Below, piece by piece: positions 15,492 through 24,861 of a stretch of DNA of 64,000 bases. How positions within the stretch are numbered: the first letter of the stretch is position 1; each line of letters starts with the position of its first letter. Under the pieces are notes generated by a model that did not search any database, was not told where the DNA came from, and saw only the letters and a list, made by a program, of their open reading frames with translations. The translations under genes were made by a program, and so were the position numbers. The stretch comes from Paracrocinitomix mangrovi (GTDB lineage: Bacteria; Bacteroidota; Bacteroidia; Flavobacteriales_D; Crocinitomicaceae), in assembly GCF_019740355.2 (NCBI RefSeq), contig NZ_CP091819.1:2356001-2420000 (forward strand). The letters run 5' to 3'.

Positions 15492-16208
15492 ATGAAAAAG
15501 TACCTTTTAGTTTTCTCCTTACTTATCTCCTCTTTCAGTTTTTCTCAATTACATTCTGTAGGATTTCACGTAGGTGGTATGGGTTCAAGTGTTGGTAAAA
15601 CATTTTGGGATGGAGACGCAAAGATTAAGTATTCACTTACCGGTGGTTTAAACTATCAATACAGATTTACTTCTCACCTTACATTGGGAGGAAATCTGGA
15701 ATATACCCAATTTGGAGCACAAGTTCCGATTGAATTCACTGATCAAGCAGGTAATTATGTCGCTACTGTGTATTCATCTTATGATTGGAATTTTATCAGT
15801 ATTCCTATGATGGTTGGATTTGAAATGGGAGGAAAATTTAGAATTAAACCCAAAGTTGGTATTGTTCCCAATATTCTTACATCAATGGTGTATAATTTTA
15901 AACCATATACAGGAGGAAACCTTGTTTTAAAAGCCACTAAAACAAGTTTTTATTCAGATGCCAACAAATTTGATTTAGGTTCATTGATAGGATTTGATAT
16001 GTCCGTTCCATTTCATTCTGGAGTTGTTTTTTTGGGAGTTGATTTTAGATACAGCATCACCAAATTGAACAACGACAATTTTTTCAATGAGTCATTGTAT
16101 GACACATACAGAAACAAAGGTTTATCAGCTGTTTTTGGTGTTAGATTCAGTGTAGGTAAACCTGAAGTTGAAGGTCCTACAGATATCATTGATGATCCGG
16201 TGAAATAG
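15492..16208 (+). CDS. outer-membrane beta-barrel protein (porin-family type)
   Basis: The product has 238 residues. The signal peptide is MKKYLLVFSLLISSFSFS. The mature part shows amphipathic strands such as YSLTGGLNYQYRFTSHLTLGGNLEYTQFG, NFISIPMMVGFEMGGKFRIKPKVGIVPNIL and GVVFLGVDFRYSITKL, the pattern of Bacteroidota outer-membrane barrel proteins of the OmpA-N/PorT-like type. I start at 15492, where the signal begins, instead of the upstream ATG at 15447. It is divergent from the type IX cargo gene. It has a short charged C-terminal tail instead of a terminal Phe, so it is not a typical BAM substrate end. Confidence 0.8.
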   Translation: MKKYLLVFSLLISSFSFSQLHSVGFHVGGMGSSVGKTFWDGDAKIKYSLTGGLNYQYRFTSHLTLGGNLEYTQFGAQVPIEFTDQAGNYVATVYSSYDWNFISIPMMVGFEMGGKFRIKPKVGIVPNILTSMVYNFKPYTGGNLVLKATKTSFYSDANKFDLGSLIGFDMSVPFHSGVVFLGVDFRYSITKLNNDNFFNESLYDTYRNKGLSAVFGVRFSVGKPEVEGPTDIIDDPVK

Positions 16209-16214
16209 ACTAGT

Positions 16215-16763
16215 TTACTCCTGAACTATTAAACTGTTCAAATCAAACCTACCTTCCGTTACTTTGATTGTATCAGACGTTGGTGGATACAAGCAAGTAA
16301 ATTCAAACTGGCCTGAGACAATATTTTCCTCTGTATCTATTCTTGTAATATTGACTTGATAATTAGACGTTGTATCAATTATATACTCATAATCAGGGGC
16401 ATCTTCAATCAACTCTTTGTATGGGGCATATGAATCATCTAAACTTAAATTATGACTGCCTGTATTAAATATTCCTTCTGACACATGTATGTGCATGTAA
16501 ATCCAGTTTTCATAATCACTGATATTTCTAATTCTGATCCACAACCTTCCAGAAGATGTATAATATTTGGGATAATCTATGCCCCAATAGTAAATATTTC
16601 CCTTAGGAAGAAAAACTTCACCGTTGATCTTGCAACCAAAAGTATTAGCACCAATTTGAGTGGCTTCTGGAAGTTGTTTGACTACCTCTGTTGTCTGTTT
16701 GTCTTTTTTACAAGCAATTAACGACATTCCCAGTGCGATTAATGTTATCAGGACGAATCTCAA
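16215..16763 (-). CDS. lipoprotein of unknown function
   Basis: The product has 182 residues with a lipoprotein signal MRFVLITLIALGMSLIAC followed by KKDKQ. The mature part begins with a Thr-rich linker, then ANTFGCKINGEVFLPKGN, an opening found in many Bacteroidota lipoproteins with a compact beta-sandwich. It continues with strand-rich tyrosine-containing sequence to VTEGRFDLNSL. It is convergent to the outer-membrane gene with a six-base gap. Function not recognised. Confidence 0.75.
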   Translation of the reverse strand: MRFVLITLIALGMSLIACKKDKQTTEVVKQLPEATQIGANTFGCKINGEVFLPKGNIYYWGIDYPKYYTSSGRLWIRIRNISDYENWIYMHIHVSEGIFNTGSHNLSLDDSYAPYKELIEDAPDYEYIIDTTSNYQVNITRIDTEENIVSGQFEFTCLYPPTSDTIKVTEGRFDLNSLIVQE

Positions 16764-16883
16764 TATTATAAGTTTTGGTTATGAAAATACAATTCTGATT
16801 TAGTAAACGACAAGTTAACTTTATTCGTTGGAATATTAAAGATCAACGCATTACGAACAGAATTTACTATATTCAATTTGTAT

Positions 16884-17324
16884 ATGAAAAAGTCAAAGTA
16901 TCATCACCTCGTTTTTGGTATCAGCCTCCTCCTCTTCACTGCTTTGTTTTCTTGCCGTAAAAAGGAAGTAAGATATGAAGGAACCTATGTTGGTACTGAG
17001 AGAATTTTTCAAATGGACTCAGGCGTTATTATCTTTGATTCTTCCTATAATCAAATGGTAACCGTTGAATACAGTAAGAAAAAGTATACCATTAAACGCA
17101 TATTCAATAATTCAACAAACTTTGAATACATAGATCCGCACAACTCATTTATGGATGGATCTGCCGGCTTTGGAGATTGCGCAGATGATGGACAAGGAAA
17201 TCTAAGTTGCCTAAGCAGCTGGAGGCATTTTTATGATGCTGACAGCATGAGAATAGATGATGGAAGTAGTTCAGGGAACCTTTCCACACAGCTTATCTTT
17301 TTAGGAAAGCGTTTAGAAGAATAA
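16884..17324 (+). CDS. small lipoprotein
   Basis: The product has 146 residues. A basic N-terminus (MKKSKYHH) precedes a hydrophobic stretch ending in the lipobox TALFSC, followed by RKKEVRYEGTYVG. The mature part contains paired cysteines (GDCADDGQGNLSCLSS) and beta-strand-like sequence. I start at the ATG at 16884 rather than the TTG at 16878. It precedes the methyltransferase gene by 14 bases and may be co-transcribed with it. No family recognised. Confidence 0.7.
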   Translation: MKKSKYHHLVFGISLLLFTALFSCRKKEVRYEGTYVGTERIFQMDSGVIIFDSSYNQMVTVEYSKKKYTIKRIFNNSTNFEYIDPHNSFMDGSAGFGDCADDGQGNLSCLSSWRHFYDADSMRIDDGSSSGNLSTQLIFLGKRLEE

Positions 17325-17338
17325 ATCCATTGAATTAA

Positions 17339-17974
17339 ATGGAAGATAATTATTCAGAAACGCATAAAACCTGGGACAAACTAGCTCAACTTTATGAGGA
17401 GAAATTCATGGAGCTTGATCTTTATGATGATACTTACCAAAAGTTTTGTGATTTATTGACTTCAACCAATGCATCAGTTCTTGAAATTGGATGCGGCCCG
17501 GGCAATATTACACGTCAAATTCTCAACATAAATCCAATGCTGAATGTACTGGCAACAGATGTTTCAAAAAACATGGTTGAATTGGCCCAAAAAAATAATC
17601 CCAATGCTAAAGTTCAGGTTTTAGATGGCAGAGATTTAAATACCTTAAAAAGCCAGTTTGATGGTGTAGTATGTGGGTTTATTATTCCTTATTTGTCAGA
17701 AAATGACACTTCAACTCTTATAAAAAACTGCTCAAAAACACTTTATGATAAGGGTGTCTTTTACCTAAGTTTTGTTGAAGGAAATCCAGCAAAATCAGGA
17801 TTTATAACAGGCGCTACAGGAGATCGATCTTACTTCCATTATTACGAATTCAATACTATCAAACAACTATTAAATTTGAATGGATTATCAATAGCAGAAC
17901 ACTACGGCAAACAGTTCAAAAAGACGGATAATTCAATTGAAAACCACACCATAATTCTGGCAAGAAAAGATTAA
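17339..17974 (+). CDS. class I SAM-dependent methyltransferase
   Basis: The product has 211 residues. SAM-binding motif I is ASVLEIGCGPGNITRQIL (about residues 46-63), followed by the acidic end of strand two in VLATDVSKNMVELAQKN and motif III/IV in KSQFDGVVCGFIIPYLS. These place it among class I Rossmann-fold methyltransferases of the UbiE/type 11 sort. The C-terminal part carries HYYEFNTIKQLLNLNGLSI, where substrate contacts usually lie. The substrate is unknown; no pathway gene adjoins it. Confidence 0.88.
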   Translation: MEDNYSETHKTWDKLAQLYEEKFMELDLYDDTYQKFCDLLTSTNASVLEIGCGPGNITRQILNINPMLNVLATDVSKNMVELAQKNNPNAKVQVLDGRDLNTLKSQFDGVVCGFIIPYLSENDTSTLIKNCSKTLYDKGVFYLSFVEGNPAKSGFITGATGDRSYFHYYEFNTIKQLLNLNGLSIAEHYGKQFKKTDNSIENHTIILARKD

Positions 17975-18061
17975 AGGCCAAATCTATCCATTCACAAAAA
18001 ATATTTGCTCAACCACAAAAGAATCAATTAATTATCTGATATTTAAGTAGACCTTCACAAC

Positions 18062-18532
18062 ATGAAATTTAGATTTTTCATATTTATGTGTTTTGTGTTT
18101 TTCAGTTTTAACGGAATAACACAATCTGATACTTTGCAGAACACTTACAGAAAAAGTGTGATTGGTAAAATTGGCCTGGGTTATGTCTGGGCGGAATACG
18201 GAGCTGTTTTCGAATACAAGTTCCACTATTCAAAAAAATCAAACTTCAAATTAGGTGCACATCTAGGTGGATCATATTACGGATTTGAAGAAACCGGAGG
18301 ACTTGCACTTTATACAGGACTTGTTGGAATAACCGGCGGTAAGAATTCACATTTTGAATTTACTGTTGGCGCCAATTGGGCACTTACCGGTGATGCTGCC
18401 GGAGAATGGGAATATATTCCAGCCGGAACTTTGGGATATCGCTATCAAAAACCTTTTGGTCGTTTTATTTGGAGAGCAGGAGTTGGCTGGCCATTTTGGA
18501 TGAATGCCGGAATTGGAGTTGGTTTCAATTAG
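18062..18532 (+). CDS. small outer-membrane beta-barrel-like protein
   Basis: The product has 156 residues with a signal peptide MKFRFFIFMCFVFFSFNGITQ. The rest has glycine and aromatic alternation (KIGLGYVWAEYGAVFEYKFHYSK, SNFKLGAHLGGSYYGF, GRFIWRAGVGWPFWMNAGIGVGFN) typical of short outer-membrane barrels, and it ends in a hydrophobic strand. It overlaps the convergent VTT-family gene by four bases. Function unknown. Confidence 0.72.
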   Translation: MKFRFFIFMCFVFFSFNGITQSDTLQNTYRKSVIGKIGLGYVWAEYGAVFEYKFHYSKKSNFKLGAHLGGSYYGFEETGGLALYTGLVGITGGKNSHFEFTVGANWALTGDAAGEWEYIPAGTLGYRYQKPFGRFIWRAGVGWPFWMNAGIGVGFN

Positions 18533-18966
18533 ACATTCAAATAGATCATTGTAAGCATAAAATACCTAAAAAACTTGCCAATCAGCATCATCAAAGCCAA
18601 TGGTAAAAGTCTTACTTTAAAAAAGCCCAAAGCAGCCACCATTGGTTCGCCTACAAAAGGAAACCAGGATATTAATCCTAAATAAATTCCCCAGCGTGCC
18701 AATCGCATTTCCCATTTTTTTAGCTTCTCTTCATTGAGTTTAAACTTCTTTTTCAGCTTTTCATTGTTGGCCTTATATCCGATATAGTAATTAGTCAATC
18801 CACCTAATAAATTACCAATTGTGGCAACAATTAAGCAAGTAACTATTGGATAATCCAGCTCATAAAAGCCAATAACAATAACGTCTGAAGGAAAAGGTAA
18901 AATGGTGGCAGATAAAAATGTACCACTGAACAATCCAAAATATCCTAATTCAATTAAACCCATCAA
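18529..18966 (-). CDS. VTT/YqaA-family membrane protein
   Basis: The product has 145 residues and matches the YqaA-like branch of the VTT/DedA superfamily: ELGYFGLFSGTFLSATILPFPSDVIVIGFY, TIGNLLGGLTNYYIGYK, a charged loop (KLNEEKLKKWEMRLARWG) and SWFPFVGEPMVAALGFFKV, with a proline-containing re-entrant segment. Family members are lipid scramblase-like or transport proteins of the inner membrane; the substrate here is unknown. Two methionines open the frame, and I take the first. It is divergent from the HMG-CoA-reductase fusion gene, whose start is 49 bases away. Confidence 0.85.
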   Translation of the reverse strand: MMGLIELGYFGLFSGTFLSATILPFPSDVIVIGFYELDYPIVTCLIVATIGNLLGGLTNYYIGYKANNEKLKKKFKLNEEKLKKWEMRLARWGIYLGLISWFPFVGEPMVAALGFFKVRLLPLALMMLIGKFFRYFMLTMIYLNV

Positions 18967-19014
18967 TTCCTATTAGCCGACTAAAAGTATTAAATTCGGT
19001 ATACAATCAAATTC

Positions 19015-21312
19015 ATGAGTGCTGAAAAATATACAATTGTTCCCGGCCGTGGTCTACTCACCAAGACAGCAATTGCTGAACGCAAAAAGTTCTTAAAGCA
19101 ACTGGGAATTAATACAGACGCTATTGAATTTAGTACTATTAATCCTGCAGAATTACAGCAAAATATTGAGTCGTTAATAGGTTCAACTGAGATTCCTACA
19201 GGTTTAGTTGGGCCATTATTGTTCAATAAAGCAGGGGAAGAAGAGCAAGTATATTGCGCCGTATCAACCCTTGAAGGAGCCTTAGTGGCCAGCATGAACA
19301 GAGGTGCCAAAGCTATTAGCTTGAGTGGAGGTTTCAAAGCCAATTTTGTACATCAGAAAATGGTTCGAACTCCTTTGTTTATTTTATCATCTGATTCAAC
19401 AGCTCAACATTTTGAGAATTGGCTGAACAACAATTTTGAGGAGATAAAAAAAACGGCTGAAAGCTATTCAAATCACGCCAACCTTAGGCACATTCAAGTG
19501 CTTCGATTTGAAAGAAATGTACACGTGCATTTTGTATATACCACAGGAGATGCAGCCGGACAAAACATGACCACTACCTGCACCTGGCACGCAATACTTT
19601 GGCTGGTTGAAAAATACAAATCAGAAGGTTTTGAAGAGATTAAGGACTTTGTGTTAGAAGGTAATGGTGCATCAGACAAAAAAGTATCCCAATTTTTAAT
19701 TGATCATGGAAGAGGTTGTAAAGTTGAAGTATCAGCCATTTTAAAGGAAGATATCATCCAAAAAATATTGCGCACCACTTCAGATGATTTGCTCAGATAT
19801 TACGGTCCAAGCATTGAATTGGCAAAGAAAAATGGAATGTTGGGTTACAATATTAATGTAGCCAATGCCATTGCCGGAATTTTTGCAGCAACAGGACAAG
19901 ATTTGGCATCCATTCCTGAATCATCAATGGCATTTTTAGATTTGAAAAAACATGCTGAAGGACTTGAGGTTTCGTTAACCCTATTTAGTTTGGTAGTTGG
20001 CACAGTTGGTGGAGGAACGCATCTTCAAAAACAAAGAGAAGCACTGACTTTAATGGGCTGTCAAGGTGAAGGAAAACTACAACGATTTGCTTCATTGATT
20101 GCAGGATTTGCACTAGGATTAGAGCTTTCAACTTATGCCGCAATTGTAAGTGGGGAATTTGCTAAGGCACATGAAAAACTGGGCAGAAACAAGCCTGTTA
20201 ATTGGCTTCAGTGGAATGAGATTGACACAGATTTTATCTCTAAAATGGTAAAGGATAAAATTTCAGATCCAATTACTGAGGTCATCATCCAAAAAGGGGA
20301 AGTTGACAATGGGATTCTCATGAATCTTTGTAAAAAGGTGAACAGAAAGCTAATTGGTTTTATTCCGGTTCAACTTAAAACCCCGGATCATTCACTAGAA
20401 ATACTTTTAAAATCTAAAGCTACAGACATAGAAACCATCAAAGGAATTCACTTAATGGCTGCATCTATTGACCCTGAACTTTGTGATTTAATTGTGAAGT
20501 ACAAGAACAATTTAGAATACATCAACAGCCACTTAAAAGAATTGCTTATCCCTCAATTTGTAGCTTCCCATCAATTAGATATTATTCCGCAATATTATGG
20601 GCATTACATTGATGATAAAAGGGAGATATACATCCTGGCTCAAGAAAGATTACATAGCAAAAACCTACAATTATTTGACAGTGAAAATTCACCTCAGCTT
20701 TGGACAGATCAACACATCAAAAATTGTATTAAAGCGATTACTGAAGTTCATCTTGCCTACCTGAATGAACCTGATAAGAGTTTAGACTGTATCCAAGAGT
20801 TCAAGCTTGAATTGTCATTGCCATTGTATCAGAAATTATTGGAAATTGCCATCAAAGAAGAGAAGGATCAAGGCAATAAATATGAATTACTTGAAAGCTA
20901 TTTAAAATCAGCAGAAAGTATAGAAACGAAAATTCCAAAGACACTTATCCATAACGATTTTAACCCAAGAAATATAGCAATAAGAAACAATGCTGACGTT
21001 TGCATATACGACTGGGAATTATCTGTTATAGACTATCCTCACAGGGATATTGTTGAATTACTCAGCTTTACTTTGAACTCAGATTTTGAAAAAGCAGAAC
21101 TACTTGAGTATCTTCAATATCATTATGAATTGGCAGGTTCTAAAATGGAAGCAGAATGGAATGATTGGAAAAATATTTATCCAACAGTCATTAAAGAATA
21201 CCTTGCGTCCCGCGTATTATTTTACAACGCAGCACAAGTCAATATGAAACTAAAGTTCGTTGACCGTATCTACAACAACTGTCTTAAAATGATTGAATTC
21301 CTGGAAGATTAA
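19015..21312 (+). CDS. HMG-CoA reductase-like domain fused to APH/choline-kinase-like phosphotransferase
   Basis: The product has 765 residues and two modules. Residues about 1-400 resemble class I HMG-CoA reductase: STLEGALVASMNRG (catalytic-type Glu87), TTGDAAGQNM (Asp179), SDKK (Lys222), GQD (Asp296), VGTVGGGTHLQKQREAL (327-343) and AHEKLGRN (His386). The Glu/Lys/Asp/His set of the family is kept. Residues about 430-765 are a kinase-fold domain with the loop HNDFNPRN (His646, Asp648, Asn653) and IYDWE (Asp666), like APH or choline kinases. The family reaction reduces HMG-CoA to mevalonate; whether the kinase acts on that product is speculation. A stand-alone HMGR is about 430 residues. The gene ends five bases from a convergent operon. 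Confidence 0.85.
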   Translation: MSAEKYTIVPGRGLLTKTAIAERKKFLKQLGINTDAIEFSTINPAELQQNIESLIGSTEIPTGLVGPLLFNKAGEEEQVYCAVSTLEGALVASMNRGAKAISLSGGFKANFVHQKMVRTPLFILSSDSTAQHFENWLNNNFEEIKKTAESYSNHANLRHIQVLRFERNVHVHFVYTTGDAAGQNMTTTCTWHAILWLVEKYKSEGFEEIKDFVLEGNGASDKKVSQFLIDHGRGCKVEVSAILKEDIIQKILRTTSDDLLRYYGPSIELAKKNGMLGYNINVANAIAGIFAATGQDLASIPESSMAFLDLKKHAEGLEVSLTLFSLVVGTVGGGTHLQKQREALTLMGCQGEGKLQRFASLIAGFALGLELSTYAAIVSGEFAKAHEKLGRNKPVNWLQWNEIDTDFISKMVKDKISDPITEVIIQKGEVDNGILMNLCKKVNRKLIGFIPVQLKTPDHSLEILLKSKATDIETIKGIHLMAASIDPELCDLIVKYKNNLEYINSHLKELLIPQFVASHQLDIIPQYYGHYIDDKREIYILAQERLHSKNLQLFDSENSPQLWTDQHIKNCIKAITEVHLAYLNEPDKSLDCIQEFKLELSLPLYQKLLEIAIKEEKDQGNKYELLESYLKSAESIETKIPKTLIHNDFNPRNIAIRNNADVCIYDWELSVIDYPHRDIVELLSFTLNSDFEKAELLEYLQYHYELAGSKMEAEWNDWKNIYPTVIKEYLASRVLFYNAAQVNMKLKFVDRIYNNCLKMIEFLED

Positions 21313-21316
21313 CAAA

Positions 21317-22942
21317 CTACTCAACCGCAGGTTGAACTGCATAATACTCCATAACTTCTTCAAACAATTCACGCGATAATTTAGAAAGTCCACCCGGAGC
21401 ACGTAACTTCATCAAACCAGCCCAGTTTGGTTTACCTTCAAACACTTCATTAGAAACGTAATGACCTTTGCTTCTCAATATCAACGTTCTATTGCCGTCT
21501 GTTGGTAATCCTTCAAACTTCACAAAAGTTGAATCTCCTCTGTTTGGATTTTCCATGTACAAATCATCATCTGCCTTTAAAGCTGCCAGATAATCTTTAT
21601 CTCCACTTGCCACAGTTGGAGCATAAGTCTGCACTTCAAAATCTTCTTGAGCAGTAAAATCCATTCCTACATAATCCAAATCCCAGAATTTAAATCCTGC
21701 CTGCAATCTAAGCTCAATATCTTCACCAGTAATGAGATTTTCATCCACTGAAACAACAACTGAATTGTATGAAATATCTCCCACCAAATTAATGGCATCC
21801 AAATCAACCCATTCACCATCTTTTTTGATAGAAACTACCATTGGAATACCTGCTTCTTTCATGTCAGCCAGAGCTTCTTCAGTAGTTCTTTTACGATTTT
21901 TCTCTACCCAGTTGTTATACTTTTTGCCCAACATTGCTGCAAAAGTTCTAACAACAACTCCACCCCATTCAGTATTCTTGGCATTTATTACAATCTTAGC
22001 GTTTGACACATCTTCAGGTCGATCAAAAGTGAAATAAGTGTTCACCATATCCCCTTCAGATTGATGATCAAATGAATATGCTGATTCATCTCTATAAGAA
22101 ACCTTATCTGAAACATCTATGTTGTTCTCATCAAAAGCCGATTTTGCTTTTTGAAGATCTGAAACAGTATAAATCTTACCGTTTTGATCAGGAATTACTT
22201 CAAAGTTTTTATCGTGTTTAACCACAATCATCTCAACCATATTGGTAAAATGAGCCTCATTCTCTTCATTCTTTAATATCATTTGATAAGAATCAACGTT
22301 TGGCCTGTAATCCGGAATCAACTTATAATCGTTTCTCTCCAAATTTGGCCCTACAGCTCCGGTAAACAATGAGTTTGTATAGTGGTAATTTTCACCGTCA
22401 AAAGTATATGCATGCGGACAAGAGCACACAATTAATAACAGGATACCAAATCCTACCACTAATGCTCCAAGAACGATTAACACACCATAAAAAATTCTCA
22501 ATCCATTACCTTTTGAATTCTTAACTACAGCATTGGCATCATCAATATTATCTGCACCAAAGGTCACCATGTCTCCATCTCTTTGAGCAAAATCGTGCAA
22601 ATAAATATGCGTTTGTTCGGTAAATTCCTTGTCACCTTCATTGGCTTTTTCAAGATTGGCATTATCCTGCAACGCCTTATTATAAAAGGTTTCCAAATCC
22701 TCATCTACTGCCGTTAATCTACCTGAAATTTGTTTTTTATCAGTTTCAATGTCAACCAATCTCCATGACTCATCACCCACATGTACCACCACATAATCAC
22801 CTAAATTGATGTCCATTTTTTGTTTATCCTGTTTCAAATTAGCAGGCGCATAATTGATAAAATTGTTTTGGCTGCAACTTGATATTACACCAACAATCAT
22901 TAACCAACAAAATACTCTCTGAACTACTAAGTTATATTTCAT
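21317..22942 (-). CDS. large lipoprotein with internal transmembrane helix
   Basis: The product has 541 residues. The N-terminal lipobox region is VFCWLMIVGVISSC. A hydrophobic helix, FYGVLIVLGALVVGFGILLLIVCSC, lies around residue 155-175 and is followed by CPHAYTFDGENYHYTNSLFTGAVGPNLERNDY, a phrase recurrent in uncharacterised envelope proteins. The long C-terminal part (about 200-541) is acidic and strand-rich and contains FKFWDLDYVGMDFTAQEDFEVQTYAPTVAS. It is the last gene of the seven-gene minus-strand operon, 18 bases after the radical SAM gene. Function unknown; an envelope-anchored partner of the operon enzymes is the simplest reading. Confidence 0.75.
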   Translation of the reverse strand: MKYNLVVQRVFCWLMIVGVISSCSQNNFINYAPANLKQDKQKMDINLGDYVVVHVGDESWRLVDIETDKKQISGRLTAVDEDLETFYNKALQDNANLEKANEGDKEFTEQTHIYLHDFAQRDGDMVTFGADNIDDANAVVKNSKGNGLRIFYGVLIVLGALVVGFGILLLIVCSCPHAYTFDGENYHYTNSLFTGAVGPNLERNDYKLIPDYRPNVDSYQMILKNEENEAHFTNMVEMIVVKHDKNFEVIPDQNGKIYTVSDLQKAKSAFDENNIDVSDKVSYRDESAYSFDHQSEGDMVNTYFTFDRPEDVSNAKIVINAKNTEWGGVVVRTFAAMLGKKYNNWVEKNRKRTTEEALADMKEAGIPMVVSIKKDGEWVDLDAINLVGDISYNSVVVSVDENLITGEDIELRLQAGFKFWDLDYVGMDFTAQEDFEVQTYAPTVASGDKDYLAALKADDDLYMENPNRGDSTFVKFEGLPTDGNRTLILRSKGHYVSNEVFEGKPNWAGLMKLRAPGGLSKLSRELFEEVMEYYAVQPAVE

Positions 22943-22960
22943 AATTTCAGGTTTACGTTC

Positions 22961-24190
22961 TTAATTTTCGTCCATTTGGACCAATTCTTCTTTTACTATT
23001 ATTTCCTTATTCATTTCACATCCATCATTCTTCATTTGCTGAATATTGGCTTCATGCTCCTCATCCAGGATGTGAGATTTAGTATTTCTGCAAAATGGAC
23101 ATGAACTCATGTATCCATTCGTATCTATGTACAAGTATTTATTACCGGCTGCTGTACAACCGTTTCTCTTTTGATGATAGCCCGGATACAAGACAATCGG
23201 CATGTCTTTGTATTCAGGATCTCTGTTTGCTTTAATAAAAAAGTCATCTACTACCTCTGAATGCTCAGGTAATAACCAAACTTCTTTTCCTGCAAAATTA
23301 CCAACCGCTCTTGGCTCTAACATTTGCACAAATGAGGCCCCAACATCTTTTGCTAAATGAAGATATGCGTACAGGTTTTCTTTGGTACAAAATTCACGCG
23401 TCAAACATATTGTGAAGGTCAATACCAAACCTGCATTTACTGCATTTTTACCACCTTCAATTGCCCAGTCATAGGCTTTATCATTTCTTCGGAATTTATT
23501 GTGTAAATCTCTATCATGATGATCCAATCCAATTGAAATCCCGGTAAGTCCTGCCTGCTTTAATCGTTGTGCATTTTTTTCATTCAGATTAAATCCGGAT
23601 GTAAATACCCAAAAATCTGAACTGTCCTGAGCTGAATTTAAAATTTCAACAACATCATCTACTTTAGCCATTGGATCTCCTCCGCCAAAATGTATCATGG
23701 GGATACCGGCATCCTGTAGTTTTTTGACAATTTTTTTATGATCTTCTACCGTTAATACGTCTTTTTTATTCAGCTCTTCTCCTTCATAGCAATGCTCACA
23801 ATTCAAAGGGCATTTTTTAGTAAAAGCCAACTGAACCATTCTGAGATTTTCCAAATTTGAAACATCATTGTAAAGTGCTTTTCTTGATTCTATATCAACA
23901 ATTTTGAAGAAGTGTTTTGATGGCCAGCCTGCATTATTACAATTGAAATACACCTTACCATCCACCAAAGCAACTTTATCGTGATACTTCTTTTCTTTGG
24001 TATATCGTTTCTTCATCTTAACAGAACTGCGAAGAATCTTATAAACACGAATAGGACTTTTGTGGGTTTTAAAAAGGTGCACAAAAACGCTCCACCAGAT
24101 ACCAACAAACTTCCTCTTACTCTTTGATCCTGAAAGAATCAAAGGTTCATGCTTTGGCGCAATTGTATTTGTTTGTGCTATACTCATCAA
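22961..24190 (-). CDS. radical SAM protein with SPASM-like C-terminal cysteines
   Basis: The product has 409 residues. The radical SAM cluster motif is Cys127, Cys131 and Cys134 in CPLNCEHC (CX3CX2C), followed by the SAM-binding MIHFGGGDPM. Near the C-terminus GCTAAGNKYLYIDTNGYMSSCPFC supplies extra cysteines, as in SPASM/twitch-type auxiliary iron-sulfur clusters. A basic, hydrophobic N-terminal extension (about 110 residues, IWWSVFVHLFKTHK) precedes the barrel. Such enzymes modify peptides or small molecules by radical chemistry. No obvious precursor peptide lies nearby, so the substrate is open. It is encoded four bases after the outer-membrane gene. Confidence 0.9.
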   Translation of the reverse strand: MMSIAQTNTIAPKHEPLILSGSKSKRKFVGIWWSVFVHLFKTHKSPIRVYKILRSSVKMKKRYTKEKKYHDKVALVDGKVYFNCNNAGWPSKHFFKIVDIESRKALYNDVSNLENLRMVQLAFTKKCPLNCEHCYEGEELNKKDVLTVEDHKKIVKKLQDAGIPMIHFGGGDPMAKVDDVVEILNSAQDSSDFWVFTSGFNLNEKNAQRLKQAGLTGISIGLDHHDRDLHNKFRRNDKAYDWAIEGGKNAVNAGLVLTFTICLTREFCTKENLYAYLHLAKDVGASFVQMLEPRAVGNFAGKEVWLLPEHSEVVDDFFIKANRDPEYKDMPIVLYPGYHQKRNGCTAAGNKYLYIDTNGYMSSCPFCRNTKSHILDEEHEANIQQMKNDGCEMNKEIIVKEELVQMDEN

Positions 24191-24194
24191 GCAA

Positions 24195-24809
24195 TTATAA
24201 ACGCAATCCTAAAGATATTGACGGTAAAAGCAAGTAACTTTTCAACTCTTCAGGTCTTGCCGCATCAGATTTTTTAGCACCTAAATAAAATACTGATCTA
24301 AACTGTGTATTTAAATACAACATACGCTTGTACAAGTACAGTTCAAATCCTACGTGAGGTGTCATTAAAAATGTAGACATGTACATAGTTCCTAAACTAT
24401 CTTGCGTCAATCGCAATTCTTCCCATCCTGAGATTAAACCAACATATGGATTTGATTCATATTTTTTAAATGCTCTAATACGGTATCTTAACAACAAAGC
24501 GTATTCCTGCGTAACTCTAACATTAGTTCCACTAAGTGCGTTATTGAACATGTTTTTATGAATTTTTTCAGGGATATCAGTCGCCATTAAGTACAATCCA
24601 ACAGCAAAATTTCTATCCGGTGTAACGGTATACAATCCATTAATTGAACGACCACTATTGAAAAATAAGCCCGGTTCAATCTCCATTTTAAGTCGATTGT
24701 TATCTACATTGTGCGTGTCCAACGTAAATAATTTCTGAGAAAAGCCAGAAAAACTAAAGCCTACCAATAGTACTAAAAGATAAGGAATTTTAGAATAATT
24801 AAATCTCAT
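24195..24809 (-). CDS. outer-membrane beta-barrel protein
   Basis: The product has 204 residues and a signal peptide (SKIPYLLVLLVGFSFSGFSQ). The mature part has amphipathic strands such as LKMEIEPGLFFNSGRSINGLYTV, FAVGLYLMATDI, YALLLRYRIRAFKK and NPYVGLISGWEELRL, and ends in LLLPSISLGLRL, the hydrophobic terminal strand expected of an outer-membrane barrel. It lies within the minus-strand operon, four bases from the radical SAM gene and 52 bases from the second kinase gene, which suggests that the pathway product or its partner reaches the outer membrane. Confidence 0.75.
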   Translation of the reverse strand: MRFNYSKIPYLLVLLVGFSFSGFSQKLFTLDTHNVDNNRLKMEIEPGLFFNSGRSINGLYTVTPDRNFAVGLYLMATDIPEKIHKNMFNNALSGTNVRVTQEYALLLRYRIRAFKKYESNPYVGLISGWEELRLTQDSLGTMYMSTFLMTPHVGFELYLYKRMLYLNTQFRSVFYLGAKKSDAARPEELKSYLLLPSISLGLRL

Positions 24810-24861
24810 AATCAGGGGTTTAGAACGGCAATATAAAAAGGTTTTGCAAATTTCAAACTTG

